From Aristophania vespae (GTDB taxonomy: Bacteria > Pseudomonadota > Alphaproteobacteria > Acetobacterales > Acetobacteraceae): a DNA stretch of 64,000 bases. The notes under the pieces were generated by a model. The model ran no database searches. It was not told the DNA's origin and saw nothing but the letters and a program-made list of their open reading frames with translations. Of the stretch, positions 45,588-54,195 are shown in pieces; within the stretch, counting starts at the first letter, position 1; each line of letters opens with the position of its first letter. Made by a program: the position numbers and the translations under genes. The DNA lies in NCBI RefSeq assembly GCF_009906835.1, contig NZ_CP047652.1:1063001-1127000 (forward strand), given 5' to 3'.

Positions 45588-48125
45588 TCAGTGTTGAAGC
45601 GGCTGAGAAAGCACAGTTTTCCCTTTATTGGCAGCCTTTTTTAGTAAGGTTTCTGCAATAATTGGCTCTGGCCTCCTCACAAGAGCAACATCTAACACTT
45701 CATCAACATGACGCACAGGGATAATCTCTAATCCTTTGCGCACTGTTTCAGGAATATCAGGAAGATCTTTCATATTTGCTTCAGGGATAAGCACTTTTTT
45801 TATACCAGCCCTTAAAGCAGCCAGAAGTTTTTCTTTTAAACCGCCAATTTCAAGCACGCGACCCCGCAAAGTAACCTCACCTGTCATAGCAACATCATGG
45901 CGAATAGCTATGCGGCTTAATACGCTTACAAGCGAGGTCACCAGGGCAATCCCCGCAGAAGGGCCATCTTTAGGCACAGCTCCTTCTGGAAGATGAATAT
46001 GCACATCGTTTTTTTCTAATATACTCGATTCTATGCCAAAATCGGCTGCTCGAGAACGAACATATGAGAAAGACGCCGCTACGCTTTCTTTCATCACATC
46101 GCCTAATTTACCCGTCTGTTTGACCTGACCTTTTCCTGGCACCAAAAGAGACTCGATCGTAAGAATTTCGCCTCCCACCTGGGTCCAGGCGAGGCCTGTT
46201 ACGATTCCCACCTGATCTTCCAAATCAATTTCACCATGATGAAATTGTGGCACTCCAGCATATTTTTCTAGAGTCTCAGCTGAGATTTTGACATGCTCTA
46301 CGTCCTTATTTGTAAGGATTTCGCGCACGACTTTCCGGGCCAGTCGGGCAATGAAACGCTCTAAATTACGAACACCAGCCTCGCGTGTATAACGTCTGAT
46401 AAGAATCAGAAGGGCTTCGTCTGTAATTTCCCATTCAGACTCTTTGAGATTATGTTCTTCAGCCTGCTTTTTGATGAGATGACGACGAGCAATTTCAAAT
46501 TTTTCTTCTTCAGTGTAGCCAGAAAGGCGAATCACTTCCATGCGGTCAAGCAATGGCTGAGGCATATCAAGCGAGTTAGCTGTTGTAACAAACATTACAT
46601 CAGATAAATCGTACTCGACCTCAAGATAATGATCGGCAAAACTGTTATTTTGCTCCGGATCCAACACCTCTAACAAAGCAGAGGCAGGGTCACCTCTCCA
46701 ATCGGCACCAAGTTTATCAATTTCATCAAGCAGGAAAAGAGGATTAGACACACCCACTTTTTTCATACCCTGAAGAATTTTGCCCGGCATAGCACCAATA
46801 TAAGTGCGTCTATGTCCTCTTATTTCCGATTCGTCACGCATTCCACCCAGGGCCATACGCACGTATTTGCGCCCCGTTGCACTAGCTATAGAGCGCGCGA
46901 GAGATGTTTTACCTACACCAGGAGGACCAACAAGACACAAAATTGACCCTTTAAGTTTGCGGGATCTACTTTGCACTGCCAAATATTCTAAAATACGCTC
47001 TTTGACTTTATCCAGGCCGTAATGATCGGCATCCAGGATAGCTTCAGCCTTTTCAAGAGAGGTCGTAATTTTAGAGCGTTTCTTCCAAGGAAGATCAACA
47101 AGCCAATCCAGATAGTTCCTAACGACAGAACTTTCTGAAGATGCGGAACTCATATTACGCAATTTTTTTAGCTCAGAAAGAGCCTTATTACGCGCCTCTT
47201 CCGAAAAGCGAGTCTTGCCGATCTTTTCTTCAAGTTCAGTAAGCTCATCACGGCCATCTTCACCGTCATCAAGTTCTTTCTGAATCGCCTTTATTTGCTC
47301 ATTCAGATAATATTCGCGCTGTGTTTTCTCCATCTGTTTTTTGACACGGCCACGAATACGCTTTTCAACATGGAGAATATCAATTTCTGCCTCCATGTGA
47401 GCAAACACCCGCTCGAGGCGTTTTTCCACTGAAACCATTTCTAACAAAGTTTGTTTGTCAGAAACCTTAAGATTAAGATGACTCGCAATTGTATCAGCAA
47501 GACGAGAAGGATCATCTAACTGCGTAATAGAGGTGACAATTTCGGGTGCAATTTTCTTATTTAAAGACGCATAATCTTCAAAACGCGAAATCACAGAGCG
47601 TAATAAAGCTTCACGCTCACTCTCTGATTTTTCATATCGGTCAGCAAGTACTTTTGTCTCTGCGGTAAAATAATCTTCTTCATCACGCAGTTTCGAAAGT
47701 TTTACACGATCTGCACCTTCAACGAGCACTTTCACTGTACCGTCAGGCAGTTTTAAAAGTTGCAGAACCGTCGCTAAAGTTCCGGCACGATAAATATCAT
47801 CTGCTTTTGGCTCATCAAGAGAAATATCTTTTTGAGCGACAAGCAATATTTCATGATGCTCATCTTCGAGGGCTTCTAGTGCCTTAACCGATTTTTGGCG
47901 CCCCACAAATAAAGGCACAATCATATTCGGAAATACGACTATATTGCGCAGAGGCAAAACCGGATAAGTCTTTACGCTTTTAGCATCCCCGGTCGCTTTT
48001 TTAGACGTTGTTTTCTTACGGGGAGCACGCTTGACCTTCGACTCGGCTTTAATATCTGTCTGTTCAGTTTTTTTGTCCTGAACAGACTTACCTCGTTGAA
48101 GTTTGGATTTCTTTTCTTCACTCAT
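45588..48125 (-). CDS. lon: ATP-dependent endopeptidase La (Lon)
   Basis: Degrades misfolded and regulatory proteins. An N-terminal LON domain (YPVLPLRNIVVFPNMIVPLF) is followed by the AAA+ module with Walker A CLVGPPGVGKTSLARS, and a C-terminal Ser/Lys protease with KDGPSAGIALVTS and EIGGLKEKLLAA. The start at 48125 (MSEEKKSKLQ) has GGAG upstream; the frame runs on to 48179 without support. A Lys-rich tract of about 50 residues precedes the LON domain. It is preceded by clpX and followed by hup. Confidence 0.95.
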   Translation of the reverse strand: MSEEKKSKLQRGKSVQDKKTEQTDIKAESKVKRAPRKKTTSKKATGDAKSVKTYPVLPLRNIVVFPNMIVPLFVGRQKSVKALEALEDEHHEILLVAQKDISLDEPKADDIYRAGTLATVLQLLKLPDGTVKVLVEGADRVKLSKLRDEEDYFTAETKVLADRYEKSESEREALLRSVISRFEDYASLNKKIAPEIVTSITQLDDPSRLADTIASHLNLKVSDKQTLLEMVSVEKRLERVFAHMEAEIDILHVEKRIRGRVKKQMEKTQREYYLNEQIKAIQKELDDGEDGRDELTELEEKIGKTRFSEEARNKALSELKKLRNMSSASSESSVVRNYLDWLVDLPWKKRSKITTSLEKAEAILDADHYGLDKVKERILEYLAVQSRSRKLKGSILCLVGPPGVGKTSLARSIASATGRKYVRMALGGMRDESEIRGHRRTYIGAMPGKILQGMKKVGVSNPLFLLDEIDKLGADWRGDPASALLEVLDPEQNNSFADHYLEVEYDLSDVMFVTTANSLDMPQPLLDRMEVIRLSGYTEEEKFEIARRHLIKKQAEEHNLKESEWEITDEALLILIRRYTREAGVRNLERFIARLARKVVREILTNKDVEHVKISAETLEKYAGVPQFHHGEIDLEDQVGIVTGLAWTQVGGEILTIESLLVPGKGQVKQTGKLGDVMKESVAASFSYVRSRAADFGIESSILEKNDVHIHLPEGAVPKDGPSAGIALVTSLVSVLSRIAIRHDVAMTGEVTLRGRVLEIGGLKEKLLAALRAGIKKVLIPEANMKDLPDIPETVRKGLEIIPVRHVDEVLDVALVRRPEPIIAETLLKKAANKGKTVLSQPLQH

Positions 48126-48153
48126 AATATGAGATCTCCAGAAAGGACGATCA

Positions 48154-48189
48154 GTCAATCTTTGCCCCTTTATGAGCACAAAGATTGAC
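48154..48189. repeat. Perfect 11-bp inverted repeat in the leader of lon
   Basis: GTCAATCTTTG (48154-48164) and CAAAGATTGAC (48179-48189) are perfect complements with a 14-base loop. They lie about 30-65 bases before the lon ATG, after the clpX terminator. There is no T-run, so it is more likely an operator or an mRNA leader structure than a terminator. Confidence 0.6.
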
Positions 48190-48246
48190 GCTTTAATTAC
48201 TACCTTACTACGTTGGAAAAGAGACCGATTACACCCTTATCTTTTT

Positions 48247-48267
48247 AAAAAACCAATCAAAGATTAG
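48247..48267 (-). terminator. Probable terminator of clpX
   Basis: On the minus strand CTAATC, loop TTT, GATTGG and then TTTTTT form a short intrinsic terminator (one G-T pair). It starts about ten bases after the clpX stop. Confidence 0.5.
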
Positions 48268-48277
48268 CTTTTTAAAA

Positions 48278-49548
48278 CTAAGCGGTTTTTTCTACTGTCT
48301 CTTTACCATCTTCAGCATCGTAAACATAAACCGGATCTGTTTTGCCCTCAGCCACGTCACGATTAACGACAACTTTTTTTACCTCGTTGCGTCCTGGTAG
48401 ATCATACATGGTGTTCATTAGGATCTTTTCCAAGATAGACCGCAAACCACGGGCACCGGTTTTACGTTCTATGGCCCGTGCAGCTATAGCTTTGAGCGCA
48501 TCTTCCGTAAAAGATAGCTCAACATTTTCCATTTGGAATAAGCGTCCATATTGCTTAATAAGCGCATTACGAGGTTCGCTTAAGATTTGAACCAACATGG
48601 CTTCATCAAGATCTTCAAGCGTTGCTATCACTGGCAAACGCCCAATAAATTCTGGAATAAGCCCAAATTTCATTAAATCTTCTGGTTCAATATCGCGCAG
48701 CACGTCACCTAGGCAACGTTCATCATCTGAACGCACGTCAGCGCCAAAACCTATAGCTTTACCCTTACCTCGAGCTTTAATAATCTTGTCTAATCCAGCA
48801 AAAGCACCGCCGCAAATAAACAACATATTTGTTGTATCAACTTGCAAGAATTCCTGCTGAGGATGCTTCCGCCCCCCTGAGGTGGAACAGAGGCTACAGT
48901 CCCTTCCATTAACTTTAAAAGAGCCTGCTGAACGCCTTCACCTGACACGTCACGCGTTATTGACGGATTTTCAGCCTTTCGAGAAATTTTATCTATTTCA
49001 TCGATATAGACTATGCCACGTTGTGCCTTTTCGACATCATAATTAGCCGACTGAAGCAGCTTGAGGATAATATTTTCTACATCCTCACCGACATAACCTG
49101 CTTCTGTCAAAGTAGTGGCATCAGCCATTGTAAAGGGCACGTCCAAAATACGTGCTAAAGTCTGAGCAAGCAGAGTTTTACCTGAACCTGTCGGCCCAAT
49201 CATTAAAATATTAGATTTGCCAATCTCAACTTCAGATGATTTTTCGGACTGATCAAGACGTTTATAATGGTTATGAACAGCGACAGACAAAGCTTTTTTA
49301 GCTTCTGACTGCCCTATGACATAATCATCTAAAACCTTACAAATTTCTCTTGGGGTTGGCACGCCATCTTTGGGCTTTATAGGTGCAGTCCCATGTTCTG
49401 CACGAATGATATCCGTGCACAGTTCAACGCATTCATTACAGATGAAAACCGTTGGACCTGCGATTAGCTTGCTCACTTCGTGCTGGGACTTACCACAGAA
49501 CGAACAGTATAAAGTGTTCTTGGAGTCGCTATCTTTTTCGCTCATCAC
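48278..49548 (-). pseudogene. clpX: ATP-dependent protease ATP-binding subunit ClpX, split by a one-base deletion in a G run
   Basis: AAA+ unfoldase of the ClpXP protease. The first frame (start 49548) carries the zinc-binding C15, C18, C37 and C40, Walker [14 protein letters not shown] and Walker [11 protein letters not shown]. It breaks after VASVPPQGG at the G6 run (C6 at 48872-48877). The second frame continues the family sequence [20 protein letters not shown] to the normal end at 48278. One more G gives [17 protein letters not shown] and 423 residues. The zero-frame context is G-GGG-GGC, a possible -1 slip site. The clpP-clpX-lon order is normal. ClpX is near-essential in alphaproteobacteria, so real loss is doubtful. 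Confidence 0.92.
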
Positions 49549-49635
49549 AGTTCCTTAAAGCTGACAGTTCGGTCAAAAACCGAAATGCCAACCAAATCAA
49601 ACCAATTCATGCAATTTTTTATAAAGCTGATTTGT

Positions 49636-50274
49636 TCAACTCTTTTGCTCTGCCGGGTGTCGACGAACGACCTCATCAACAAGACCAAATTCACGCGCTT
49701 CATCAGCTGACAAGTAACGGTCACGTTCAAGTGCCTGTTCAATTTCCTCTAATGTCCGACCAGTATGCTCACGATAAATTTCGTTAAGACGACTTCTGAT
49801 TACAAGGATCTCGCGTGCCTGAATTTCAATGTCCGATGCCTGGCCTTGTGCACCGCCAGATGGTTGATGAACCATAATACGAGCATTAGGCAGACAAAAA
49901 CGCCGCCCCTTCTCACCACCAGCCAAAAGCAGAGACCCCATAGATGCAGCCTGTCCTACGCAAACAGTACTAACAGGGCAGCGTATATATTGCATCGTAT
50001 CATACATGGCCAAGCCAGCAGAAACCACGCCGCCAGGGCTATTTATATAAAATGAGATCTCTTTAGTCGGGTTTACGCTCTCTAAATAAAGCAATTGTGC
50101 ACAAATAAGAGAGGAAACCTGATCATAGACAGGCCCCGTTAAGAAAATAATTCTCTCCTGTAAAAGGCGAGAATATATATCAAAAGCACGCTCACCCCGT
50201 GACGTCTGCTCGACGACCATGGGCACGAGTGCATTATTAAAGATATCAATAGGGTTTCGATCCCCAATATCCAT
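49636..50274 (-). CDS. clpP: ATP-dependent Clp protease proteolytic subunit
   Basis: Serine peptidase ring of ClpXP/ClpAP. In the 212 residues the catalytic triad is S111 ([11 protein letters not shown]), H136 (MVHQPSGG) and D185 (ERDRYLSA). The start at 50274 gives [18 protein letters not shown]. It lies upstream of clpX with an 87-base gap and downstream of tig, the classic tig-clpP-clpX-lon order. Confidence 0.96.
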   Translation of the reverse strand: MDIGDRNPIDIFNNALVPMVVEQTSRGERAFDIYSRLLQERIIFLTGPVYDQVSSLICAQLLYLESVNPTKEISFYINSPGGVVSAGLAMYDTMQYIRCPVSTVCVGQAASMGSLLLAGGEKGRRFCLPNARIMVHQPSGGAQGQASDIEIQAREILVIRSRLNEIYREHTGRTLEEIEQALERDRYLSADEAREFGLVDEVVRRHPAEQKS

Positions 50275-50387
50275 TGCTTGTTTCCTTTACGCCTCCCCTC
50301 GTTTTAAGTGCGGGGTAAGCTTCTGTCCATACAAGATGGTGCAGGAAACATCTTCCGTCAAAGGGGAATCGATCAAAAAAAAGGAAT

Positions 50388-50418
50388 AAAAGGAGTTCTT
50401 TTGAAAGAACTCCCTTTT
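50388..50418 (-). terminator. Intrinsic terminator after tig
   Basis: GGAGTTCTT (50392-50400) pairs with AAGAACTCC (50405-50413) around a four-base loop, with A/T pairs extending the stem. On the minus strand it is followed by TTTTATT and, a few bases on, by T8. It starts about ten bases after the tig stop. Confidence 0.8.
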
Positions 50419-50427
50419 AGAAAAAGA

Positions 50428-51756
50428 TTATTCGGCCTCTGGCATGTCTGCCAGCTCTTCAGGTGAAACTTCTTTTTCCGTTACGTTAGCAAGTTCTATA
50501 AGATAGTCGATGACCTTATTTTCTAAAATCGGACCTCTTAGATTTTCTACCGCCTGGGGATTCCGAGAGAAGAACTCATAAACCATCTGTTCTTGACCAG
50601 GGAATCGACGAATCTCTTGCTGCATAGCTCCAAGAAGCTCTTCACGAGAGACTTGAATATCTTGCTTACGTCCAATTTCAGCAAGTAGAAGCCCTAATCT
50701 TACGCGACGTTCGGCAATCTTACGGTAATCCGACCGAAGAGTCTCTTCATCTTTAGATGCTTCTTCTTCGTCTAGACGTCCCGCTTTACGTTCTTCTTCA
50801 ATGCGTGCCCAAATTTGAGCAAACTCAGCATCTACCAGGCTTGAAGGAACTTCAAAATCAACTTTGTCGGCTAAAATATCAAGAAGCTCGCGTTTAATGC
50901 GCATACGAGATAGTTGCGAATATTCGCCTTCAACCTGCTCGGTCAAAATTTTGCGAAGCTGCTCTACGCTTTCTAAACCAAGAGTTTTTGCAAACTCATC
51001 GTTAATTTCTGGATCAATGGCCTTTTTAAGCTCTTTGGCTTTAATATCAAAGGTCGCTTCTTTACCAGCAAGCTCTGCAGCTTGGTAATTTTCTGGGAAT
51101 GTCACTGTGATAGTGCGCTCTTCACCAGGAGCAAGGCCTTCCATTTGTTCGGCAAAACCAGGAATAAATCCTTCACCACCGATTTCGACATTAACATCAT
51201 CTGCTTTGCCGCCATCAAATGGCACGCCATCAACTTTACCAAGGAAATCGACGCATAGTACGTCGCCTTTTACGGCTGGCCGTTTTTCATCAAGAGTTTC
51301 GAATTTGCGGTTTCTGCGTGCAATTTCATTAACAGATTTTTCAATCTGCTCGTCAGAAACCTTACTGGTTAACCGTGTTAGACTAAGACCCGTTAATTCA
51401 GGCACTTCAAACTCTGGAAGAATTTCCATCTCAACAGAGAATTCAAGGTCTTCGTTCTCACCGCCATTTTTAGCAATATCAACCTTTGGTTGAGTGGCTG
51501 GACGAAGCTTTTGTTCTTCAAGAAGATTTGTAACGCTATCTTGAACAAGCTTTTCTACAATCTCAGCCTGCACAGACTCGCTATAACGCTGCTTTACAAC
51601 TGTTGTAGGCACTTTACCTGGACGAAAGCCAGGAAGGCGAATTTCTTTGGCAAGTTCTTTTAAACGGGCGTCTTTACGGGCCTGCAGGTCAGCAGACGGA
51701 ACAACGACGGTGAAGGCGCGCTTTAGTCCTTCATTGAGCGTGGGCTTAACCTGCAT
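50428..51756 (-). CDS. tig: Trigger factor
   Basis: Ribosome-bound chaperone and prolyl isomerase, 442 residues. The N-terminal ribosome-binding signature is GFRPGKVPTTVVKQRY (about 43-58), followed by an FKBP-type PPIase domain (VKGDVLCVDFLGKVDGVPF onward) and a long helical C-terminal substrate cradle. It meets nascent chains before DnaK and lies at the head of the tig-clpP-clpX-lon array, behind tRNA-Leu. Confidence 0.96.
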   Translation of the reverse strand: MQVKPTLNEGLKRAFTVVVPSADLQARKDARLKELAKEIRLPGFRPGKVPTTVVKQRYSESVQAEIVEKLVQDSVTNLLEEQKLRPATQPKVDIAKNGGENEDLEFSVEMEILPEFEVPELTGLSLTRLTSKVSDEQIEKSVNEIARRNRKFETLDEKRPAVKGDVLCVDFLGKVDGVPFDGGKADDVNVEIGGEGFIPGFAEQMEGLAPGEERTITVTFPENYQAAELAGKEATFDIKAKELKKAIDPEINDEFAKTLGLESVEQLRKILTEQVEGEYSQLSRMRIKRELLDILADKVDFEVPSSLVDAEFAQIWARIEEERKAGRLDEEEASKDEETLRSDYRKIAERRVRLGLLLAEIGRKQDIQVSREELLGAMQQEIRRFPGQEQMVYEFFSRNPQAVENLRGPILENKVIDYLIELANVTEKEVSPEELADMPEAE

Positions 51757-51814
51757 GTGCCAGGCGATCCTCTCGGTCGAATAGTTAGTGAATTATAAAA
51801 TAAAAGGCCAATTT

Positions 51815-51899
<85 letters not shown>

Positions 51900-51924
51900 A
51901 TACCCACGGCCTTTTGACCTTTCT

Positions 51925-51950
51925 AAACCGATCATAATGTGTATCGGTTT
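51925..51950. repeat. Inverted repeat in the promoter region of tRNA-Leu(TAG)
   Basis: AAACCGAT (51925-51932) and ATCGGTTT (51943-51950) are perfect complements with a ten-base loop. A -10-like TATGAT on the minus strand overlaps the loop. It may be an operator or the end of an upstream transcript; the sequence alone does not decide. Confidence 0.45.
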
Positions 51951-52028
51951 AAGGTGAGAGATGAATTAGCGCATGATTGCGCTCTCGGCAAGTCATTATG
52001 AGCACAAACTATTAAATTCATGCATTTT

Positions 52029-53489
52029 TTATTGTTTTTTCATTTTTTGCTCTGCCACATGCCGTGATTTTCCTAAAAAAGTGACCACATCTTCAGCTAA
52101 AGGCCATCCCCCATATTCTTTTGCGGCCATTTGTCCGGCCTGGCCGTGAATCCAAACAGCGGCACAACTTGCTTCCCATGGATGCATCCCCCCAGACAAT
52201 AAGGCACCTATAACACCAGTAAGGACATCTCCTGTTCCTGCCGTAGCTAATGCTGTACTTGCGTGACTGTTAATGGCGACGCGTCCATCTGGGGCAGCTA
52301 TAATTGTGTCTTCCCCTTTTAAAACTATTACAGAATCGAGCTCTTTTGCTGCTGAGATGGCAGCTTTCAGACGTGTTTTATCTCCAAGTGGAAAAAGCCG
52401 CGCGAACTCACCAGCATGAGGGGTGATAACTTTCACACCTTTAAGGCGCGACAAGTCACCAGCAGCCCAGCTTAACGCGCCGGCATCTGCTATGATGCTT
52501 TTTCTTTTATCTAATAATTTTTTCAGAACATTTCCTGCTTTTTGATGAGGCAAGCCAGGGCCACAAATCCAAACTTCACGGCGGGGATCTTCTAAGCTGG
52601 TATCAAGATCATCATCAATAATAAGCCCCGCTGAACCAATACGATAATAAGGAGCCTCTTCAGGGGAAGTTACGATTCTAACCATACCTGCCCCTACGCG
52701 TCGTGCTGCCGCCGCTGAGAGGTGGGCTGCTCCTGGCATGTCTTTCCCGCCTACAAGACTAACGACTCCTCGTTTATATTTATGGTCGTCAAAATGCTGT
52801 GTGGGAAGCTGCCATAAGCTTGGGTCATTATGCCAAATATGCGGAGAAACCGCTTTGAGTGCAGAGGTCGGCATAGCGATATCAGCACATTTAATTTTGC
52901 CACAAATTTTAAGCGCTGGTGAAAGATAATGGGCCGGTCTCGGACGAACAAAGCAGATACTCATCTCGCAGGGAGCCACCTTACCCATAAATAAACCCGT
53001 CTCCCCCTCGACTCCAGAAGGAAGGTCGATTGCGATTCTCCGCTTTGCGGCTTCCAAAAATTTTTCAACAATATGAGGAAGTGCTCTATTCATACCTGCT
53101 CCAAAAAGAGCATCTATGACTAGATCAAAGCGCTTTGCCTCTTCGGGCACAAAAGGGATAATTGGGTCATCCCATTTAGCCAGCATCTTTTTTGTCAGAT
53201 AAGAAGAAGGCTCTGATTTCAAAAGTGTTACAGAAACTGGCCATCCCTGATTTTTTAAAATTGATGCCAGAACTAGTCCATCTCCGCCATTATTACCTGG
53301 TCCGCAGGCAACCAGAATTTTCAATGGTTTATAATTTTGCCTGATAATGCGGGCTGCCATTGTACCTGCATTAACCATAAGGTCTTCGATGTTTAATGAG
53401 GCGGCTTGATCCATCTCTCTTGTTTCCGCCGGCGTGAGTAAGGCCCTCGGGTGAAGAATCGGAGCTGATAACGATAGAGAATGAGACAT
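52029..53489 (-). CDS. nnrD: Bifunctional NAD(P)H-hydrate epimerase / ADP-dependent NAD(P)H-hydrate dehydratase
   Basis: Repairs hydrated NAD(P)H. The N-terminal epimerase half (about residues 20-210) has VACGPGNNGGDGLVLA and VIDALFGAGMNR. The C-terminal ribokinase-like dehydratase half has VSLVGGKDMPGAAHLSA, VITPHAGEFARLF and the GTGDVLTGVIGALLSGG anion hole. The frame extends to 53543, but the ATG at 53489 behind AGAGGAAAG is preferred, giving 486 residues. It is divergent from a small membrane-protein gene. The fusion of both activities is the common bacterial form. Confidence 0.93.
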   Translation of the reverse strand: MSHSLSLSAPILHPRALLTPAETREMDQAASLNIEDLMVNAGTMAARIIRQNYKPLKILVACGPGNNGGDGLVLASILKNQGWPVSVTLLKSEPSSYLTKKMLAKWDDPIIPFVPEEAKRFDLVIDALFGAGMNRALPHIVEKFLEAAKRRIAIDLPSGVEGETGLFMGKVAPCEMSICFVRPRPAHYLSPALKICGKIKCADIAMPTSALKAVSPHIWHNDPSLWQLPTQHFDDHKYKRGVVSLVGGKDMPGAAHLSAAAARRVGAGMVRIVTSPEEAPYYRIGSAGLIIDDDLDTSLEDPRREVWICGPGLPHQKAGNVLKKLLDKRKSIIADAGALSWAAGDLSRLKGVKVITPHAGEFARLFPLGDKTRLKAAISAAKELDSVIVLKGEDTIIAAPDGRVAINSHASTALATAGTGDVLTGVIGALLSGGMHPWEASCAAVWIHGQAGQMAAKEYGGWPLAEDVVTFLGKSRHVAEQKMKKQ

Positions 53490-53558
53490 AATGCAATCTT
53501 TCCTCTTATCTTTTATAAGATATGACAAAGTTGTTTTTAACACATTGTCGAGGTCAGT

Positions 53559-54002
53559 ATGTGGATATCCATTTTGTGGTGTGGCGTTTTAATAATTCAT
53601 TTAATAAGCATAATTTACTGGGTTGGAGCCGGTATTTTTGTGCTTCAGACTAAAAAAGTTACTTATTTACTGGACACTGCGCAAAGAAATTCTACTCAAA
53701 TTCAAGCCTATGCGCGATATTTTAGAGCCTTATGGCACGTCGTTCCTCTAGCCTTAATAACCGGGGCCTGCCTGTTTATTCATGATGGCCAGGGACTCGG
53801 CTGGCCCTTTCACCTTATGGCAGGGTGTGGTGTTATAATGGCACTTATTTTTGCCCTTACTTTTTTTGGCCCCTACCAAAAAGCACGCCGTTCTATTCGC
53901 CCTCAACAAAATTTATTTAACAGCATGTCGCGCCGCATTTTGCTTATGTCCGTTTTAGGAATCATCGCTGCTTCATCAAGCGCTATAGCGCGTTTTTTTT
54001 AG
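53559..54002 (+). CDS. Four-helix membrane protein, CopD/DUF2269-like
   Basis: This is a 147-residue protein with four hydrophobic segments (about 5-28, 58-76, 82-102 and 125-143) and the IYWVGAGIFVLQT and HLMAGCGVIMA motifs. These recall the CopD/DUF2269 family of small cytochrome-like or copper-related membrane proteins. His residues in helices (H17, H60, H85) could bind haem or metal. The ATG at 53559 has CGAGG just upstream. The exact function is unknown. Confidence 0.7.
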   Translation: MWISILWCGVLIIHLISIIYWVGAGIFVLQTKKVTYLLDTAQRNSTQIQAYARYFRALWHVVPLALITGACLFIHDGQGLGWPFHLMAGCGVIMALIFALTFFGPYQKARRSIRPQQNLFNSMSRRILLMSVLGIIAASSSAIARFF

Positions 54003-54028
54003 GAAAACTTCAAAAAGTAAAAACTATT

Positions 54029-54063
54029 TTGCAAGCGTGATCATCATCTCATCATGCTTGCAA
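54029..54063 (+). terminator. Long perfect stem-loop, probable terminator before the helicase gene
   Basis: TTGCAAGCGTGAT (54029-54041) pairs with ATCATGCTTGCAA (54051-54063) over 13 bases, with one G-T pair and a nine-base loop. It is followed by only three T. It lies 27 bases after the membrane-protein stop. Confidence 0.5.
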
Positions 54064-54195
54064 TTTAGGTAAATTTCATGTAGATTTTCAGCCAAAAGAA
54101 AGTTGCTTTTGCAACTCGTCTATCGGCCCAATAACGCAGTTGTTATAAGTTATCTATGTAACAGCGCGTTTATTAAGAAATGCTTTGAGAGTCTT

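Noticed and set aside
50333-50362. Possible sigma-32 promoter before clpP (TTTGACG ... CCATCTT on the minus strand)
   Set aside because: The boxes partly resemble heat-shock promoters, but spacing and -35 are not convincing enough to list.
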